DNA of 64,000 nucleotides from Gonatopus flavifemur (taxonomy: Eukaryota; Arthropoda; Insecta; Hymenoptera; Dryinidae), in NCBI GenBank assembly GCA_018340375.1, contig JAFFJZ010000003.1, forward strand, positions 21,080,001 through 21,144,000, given 5' to 3'. Shown piece by piece: positions 59,538 through 64,000 of the stretch. The notes under the pieces were generated by a model. The model saw only the letters and a list, made by a program, of their open reading frames with translations, did not search any database and was not told the DNA's origin. A program made the translations under genes and the position numbers. Position 1 is the stretch's first letter; each line of letters opens with the position of its first letter.

Positions 59538-60532
59538 AGAGATACTAGCGCCGGGACATTAGCCAAATTTTTCTGCTTTCATTTTGAAAATATTCAAGTA
59601 TTGTGGAGAAATCTCACACACATCCCAGGTAGGAAATGCCAATATTGACAACTGGCTCATGCTTGGCAAAATATTGGGCCGCCAAACATGGCGAAGCAAT
59701 ATCAACCCAATATAAAACCGTTTGTTATTTGAGAACCCATACCATGTTTCATAAGGAATGCCTGTACCACAAGTGATTCAAGATTGGCAAAACATTAAGC
59801 TGCCAAGCATGGCGAACCAATATCGGCCCAATATTAAACCATTTGTTATTTGAGAATCTATACCACGTTTCGTAGGGAATGTCATTACAAGTGGTTGAAG
59901 CTTGGCAAAACATTAAACTGTCAAGCATGGTGAACCAATATTGGGCCAATGTACAACCAATGTTTATTTGAGAACATATGCCACATCTCCATGTTTGTGA
60001 TTTTTACAGAGTTGTACCGATATCCCTGCTAAAAATCTGATCGTTTTCTATGGGAAATTTTTAGCAGGGATGGCATGAAAAATGACGTCATTTTTTTCTC
60101 CAAGAAGTATGTTTGAAGAATCAGGTTGAAGCATGGCAAAAGTTAATATACTCAACTTGCGCCAAGTCTGGTTTAATCGTATGAGCCAAGCTCCAAAATA
60201 CTCATAATACATATATCATGAGACATTGGGCCATGCTTGGCATTGCATTCTGGCTTTCACCAATATAAGTCATAATTGGGCCAAGATCGGGCCAAGCTCG
60301 GGCCATTTGTTAATTCCTACCTGGGGCAGTGAAAAATTTGGTGTATTTTTAACACACGTGTATGTCCCAGGAGGTCCATTCGCAATTTATGTTGAAGATG
60401 ATCACAAAACATGTATCAAATTTACACTGAAAATCTGCGAATTTTAGAATTTTATATGTTGTTTCCAATACAAACTCTGAATGGACCTCCTATGACACAA
60501 AATTTGACTAAAATCCCGGCGCTAATATCCCC
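59538..60532. mobile_element. TTAA-flanked element split by a nested insertion
   Basis: TTAA (59534-59537) then AGAGATACTAGCGCCGGGA; at the right TCCCGGCGCTAATATCCCC then TTAA (60533-60536). Inside lies the CCCAGGTAGGAA element (59624-60325). A further internal hairpin pairs GTCCCAGGAGGTCCATTC with GAATGGACCTCCTATGAC. Confidence 0.7.
59624..60325. mobile_element. CCCAGGTAGGAA-terminal element with subterminal repeats
   Basis: CCCAGGTAGGAAATG at the left and TTAATTCCTACCTGGG at the right bound 702 bp. The interior holds several degenerate direct copies of an AGCATGGCGAACCAATATTG / GGCCCAATATAAACC / TTTGTTATTTGAGAA unit spaced about 110 bp, plus TTGGGCCAAG-type motifs near the right end. No ORF and no clear target duplication. 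Confidence 0.7.
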
Positions 60533-60872
60533 TTAACGATAGTGATTCCCAATGAGTTCGCCGAATCCAGCTGGTTCCGTGTCTAATTTGTCAACTTATT
60601 GCTTCGATTCTCTGTGACTTGGATTTGTGCCTTTTATTATTCCACTGACAAGGAGACTCACGGAAGTGTCACAGATAGAAGAACTCCTTTTCATGGAGTG
60701 CCAAGCATCGAGCGTCAAAATAATGAATTCCAGTGGATGTAATGTATTTTTCTGAGTGAAATCTCAAACTAAAGGTAAACTTTTGTTCAAAATGAATATT
60801 CATCTCATTTTCATCAATGGTTCTAATATGAACAAACGAATCGATTCTTTCGAAAATTCTCATCACTACAAG

Positions 60873-61075
60873 CAGAGCCGTTTCAAGGTACCAGCGGGAA
60901 AGGTAATTTCTGGGAGGTATTTGATCTCTGTATCCCAAGTCGAACAATTCTCAAAATTATAGACAACTTATAAATAAACTATATTGAATCATATATAATT
61001 TTGAAATTGTGGTATTTCCAGGAGCCTCAAGGGAGAAATGTGCCGAGAGCCTTGAGGAGTCTTGAAACGGCCCTG
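60873..61075. mobile_element. Short hAT-like MITE (CAGAGCCGTTTCAAG termini)
   Basis: The left end is CAGAGCCGTTTCAAG and the right end, reverse-complemented, is CAGGGCCGTTTCAAG, 203 bp apart. The flanking octamers are ACTACAAG and TGAACAAG, which agree at five of eight positions, so any duplication is decayed. The interior (TTTGATCTCTGTATCCCAAG, then a TATATAATTTTGAAAT stretch) recurs at about 38240-38390. Confidence 0.7.
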
Positions 61076-61996
61076 TGAACAAGATCTTTTTCTTTGACAG
61101 TTTATAAAAATGTTGAAAATAATTCGAACAGACAGGAGTTGGTATATTTCAACTTCATGAATCTCAACGTAAAAGCCGCTGGATGCTCCATGAATTGGCA
61201 GCTTCATGCGATACCAAAAGATAACTTTGAGATCTCCAAAGGAGTTCTTAGTTCTAAAAGATAGATTCCGCAAGATATTTTAGAAATACAAACTTTTTAA
61301 ACTTTTGAAAAATATCTTTTGGTGTGACTGGTTTCTTCAATCTTTGTGCAAATTCGTACTCGTGTGGAGGCTGAGGATTAATACCCTGCGAAGGGTCAAG
61401 TCAGGGATTCGAAAAGAGTTTTGTAATTCTCCTTATTGGAAGAAATAACTATTTCTCAAATATACTCTGCATCTTCATATTTGAATCTCCTTGAAAGAAA
61501 CAACACTCAATTTTTGTATGTTTGTTTTCCTTTTCGCTGTCGCGTTATGTTACAACAACTCGGAAGAATTCAATCAATCCCATTGAAATTCTACAAATTA
61601 AAAAGAGAAAAAAAACCAAAAACAAATCATTCCCGATAAGTTTCTGAATCTGTGTGAAATCCATTTATTTTATAATCACTCACATATTTTGTCATTTCTC
61701 TCAAAGAAATGTCCAATGTCAATTTTACATACGTGGAAAATATTCTTCGCCTAAAATAAATCAGAAAGTTGCGATTTCTATGTCAATATATATATATATC
61801 ATAAAATCAATCTGTGTCCGAAAGCAGAAAGATTTAAGAAAAAATTTATTGGTAATGTCAAAATATTATACAACAATCCTATTCTTTCAAAATTGTAAAA
61901 TATATAGGAATTTTTTTTTCCTTTCACTAGAGTTGCATATAAATTTTTCTACTGCAAAATAAATATTAAAATGGTAGCCGAAAGCCAGAAGAATAT

Positions 61997-62034
61997 ATAA
62001 TAATAATAATAATAGTAATAATAATAATAATAAT
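61997..62034. repeat. (TAA)n microsatellite
   Basis: About twelve TAA units with one TAG interruption. It gives a poly-Leu artefact on the minus strand. Confidence 0.9.
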
Positions 62035-62813
62035 TGTATATGCTCTAAATTCACAATGCATGACATTATAATATCGCCAGCTACCACACAAATCATGCCA
62101 CATATTTGAACAGGGGAAGATAAACAGTGATTTTTCCTTACATTTCGAGGAAAATATGTTTTTTTGTTTTCAAAGCAGTTTTTTTTCTTTACCTAAAATG
62201 ATTTCTTCAAGTTTTCTTTACTAAATTTATTCACGTCATTAAAACTCATGTACACTTATATACGTGTCAGATTGGAGTGCTTATTTCTTTATCTTGTTAA
62301 TAAGAATTAAATAACCGACTCTCATCATCACACACCCATTCCTTTTATTTTGTCAGTTACCGATTCATGTTTTATCTAATCAGTCTTTTAAAATTCTCTC
62401 ACGGAGTTTGCGGCCAATACACCTTTCGTACATAACAACCCACACTATTAGTTTTCTTTTTGTTGCTGTTGTTGTTGTTGTTTTCATACTTTATACAAGT
62501 TCATTTTACTGTTCGACTTGTTTCTCTCTTTGTTTTTCTTGTTAATTCTAAACGAAGTTTTATCTCCAATTCCTGATACAGATTGGCATATTACTTACAG
62601 TTTAATTACTTATACAACTGTCGTACAATAAGAATATATGGGATTCAGCGGTATTTACTACAACAAAAAAGAAATTATATAAATTGAAATATTGTCCACT
62701 ACCAACTAAACAACGAATATTTCTTTTCCCTTTTCAATTCTCATCACAATTGCAATTTTATTTTATTAATTCTTTGAGGATGTGGTATCTGGAAATTTAC
62801 TGTTTTTTCTTTT

Positions 62814-62836
62814 TGTGTGTGTGTGTGTGTGTGTGT
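62814..62836. repeat. (GT)n microsatellite
   Basis: About eleven uninterrupted GT units. Confidence 0.9.
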
Positions 62837-64000
62837 TTATCAGTTATAATCACAAAAGAACGAAGATTTCCTTACGATATACTCGAACATGGAAATTTCA
62901 AAGTATAGGAAAATATTTGCATTGATATTAATTGTAATTTGACTATATCCAATATTTCAATAGATAACTTCAATATGCGAATAGCGTTATATTGACGTGT
63001 TCATTGGTAGCTTGATAAACATCTTGGTATATAAAATAATGACCTATTCTAAACCGATAACAATGCAATTATCAAAGGTATGATAAATGTAAAATTATAT
63101 ATATAACACAAAACAGATGAAAAACATAAATTGTTTCAAATTTTCAGGCAGAATCTTATAATTTTCTTTCGTGATTTAAATTAACTTCATTTTTCGATAC
63201 TGAAAATAACCAGTGGATTATATATGTACAAATATTTGTATATACACACGGGTACAGGAAAAAGGGTAATTTCCAATGAATTTCATATTTCGTATAGTGT
63301 TTCTTGAGGAGACGCTGAAGCCGGGCCTCCAGCTGAATTGTTTCTCTCGAATTATTCAGAATTATGAAATTTTATTATGCCATTTTGAAATGATTTGAAC
63401 GAAATAGTTTGCCTAGAGTCCCGGCACTATCAAACTCTTGAAGAAAATTTGAAGTCTCGAAATGACTAGAGTCTCTTGCCCCAGAAATTTTCGAAAATAT
63501 CTCAATGAAGCACAAATGTTTAGCTTGGCAATGCATCTTCTTTGAATCAAAGAGGAAATGCAACTGCTAGCGAACTTCGACAATGAGGAAGACAGATTTG
63601 AAATCCAGTAATGTTTCTGGAGACTTCAGAATTCTTTGACCCTTCAATTTCATTTGACATAATTCTAGTTTCCAACTCACGAATTCAAAGCTTTCATAAT
63701 CAATCAATTAATGGCTCAACTGGCTCCCTTTCTCCCGCACACTCACATATACGAAACTATCCCAAATTTGAAATGATTTTCATAAAAATTTCAATATTCA
63801 GAACAAATTTCTAAAATAATTGGATAAATAAAGCGTATTCATCTAAAAAATATATTCAAGATTTTTTTATAAATACTCAATTTTACAATGAAACGATAAA
63901 AGAAAAGGGTGTTGTTAAAACAGCGTAAAACATATTTACAAATTGATATAAATTCTTCCTTTCGTTCGTTCTTTACGAGAGAAAATAACTTTAGGCGAAA

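Larger units (their letters stand above)
61076..64000. other. Unassigned right-edge stretch
   Basis: AT-rich DNA with (TAA)n at 61997-62034, a GTT run near 62459-62482 and (GT)n at 62814-62836. No gene recognised. Confidence 0.5.

Noticed and set aside
1..64000. CRISPR arrays, prokaryotic operons or phage-like genes
   Set aside because: The window has spliced eukaryotic genes and no regularly spaced direct repeats of CRISPR type; short tandem repeats are microsatellites.

Overview
The window is AT-rich animal nuclear DNA with short spliced exons, GT-AG introns and many old transposable elements. The protein-coding content is insect-like: a 226-residue V-ATPase subunit E and an 881-residue SNX14/Snazarus-type sorting nexin. 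A hymenopteran (wasp-like) source seems most likely to me from the flavour of the V-ATPase E protein, but that is inference. No CRISPR array, rRNA or convincing tRNA gene was seen.

Layout. Positions 1-43,600 hold no gene that I can name. This stretch contains low-complexity AT-rich DNA, microsatellites, one nearly complete but dead mariner (7759-8942), a 716-bp hAT-type element with a perfect 8-bp target duplication (14929-15644) and many inverted-repeat MITEs. One possible terminal coding exon of an unidentified minus-strand gene lies at 1298-1467. Positions 43,698-52,800 are the gene-dense part. SNX14 (+, 9 coding exons, 43698-47600) and Vha26/ATP6V1E (-, 5 coding exons, 48521-50320) are tail to tail. 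A 57-residue SMIM30-like membrane microprotein (+, 52622-52795) lies head to head with Vha26, across 2.3 kb that contains three hairpin MITEs. Positions 53-64 kb hold a second, older mariner remnant and a dense pile of MITEs, some nested.

The three recognised genes are endomembrane housekeeping genes: SNX14 at ER/lipid-droplet contacts, V-ATPase E in organelle acidification, and SMIM30 as a predicted ER/secretory-pathway membrane microprotein. Their adjacency does not by itself show a shared pathway.

The most notable signal is the mobile-element landscape. One group is hairpin elements with CCC...GGG termini. Several are flanked by identical 2-bp repeats that are not TA (GT, GT, AT, AA, AT, CT, TT). 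A second group is TTAA-flanked elements sharing a GGGATACCAGCG-like terminus, two of which abut and share a single TTAA. A third group is TA-flanked CACGGAGAAA/CACTGTAAAA elements. All coordinates were read by eye, so boundaries may be off by a few bases.
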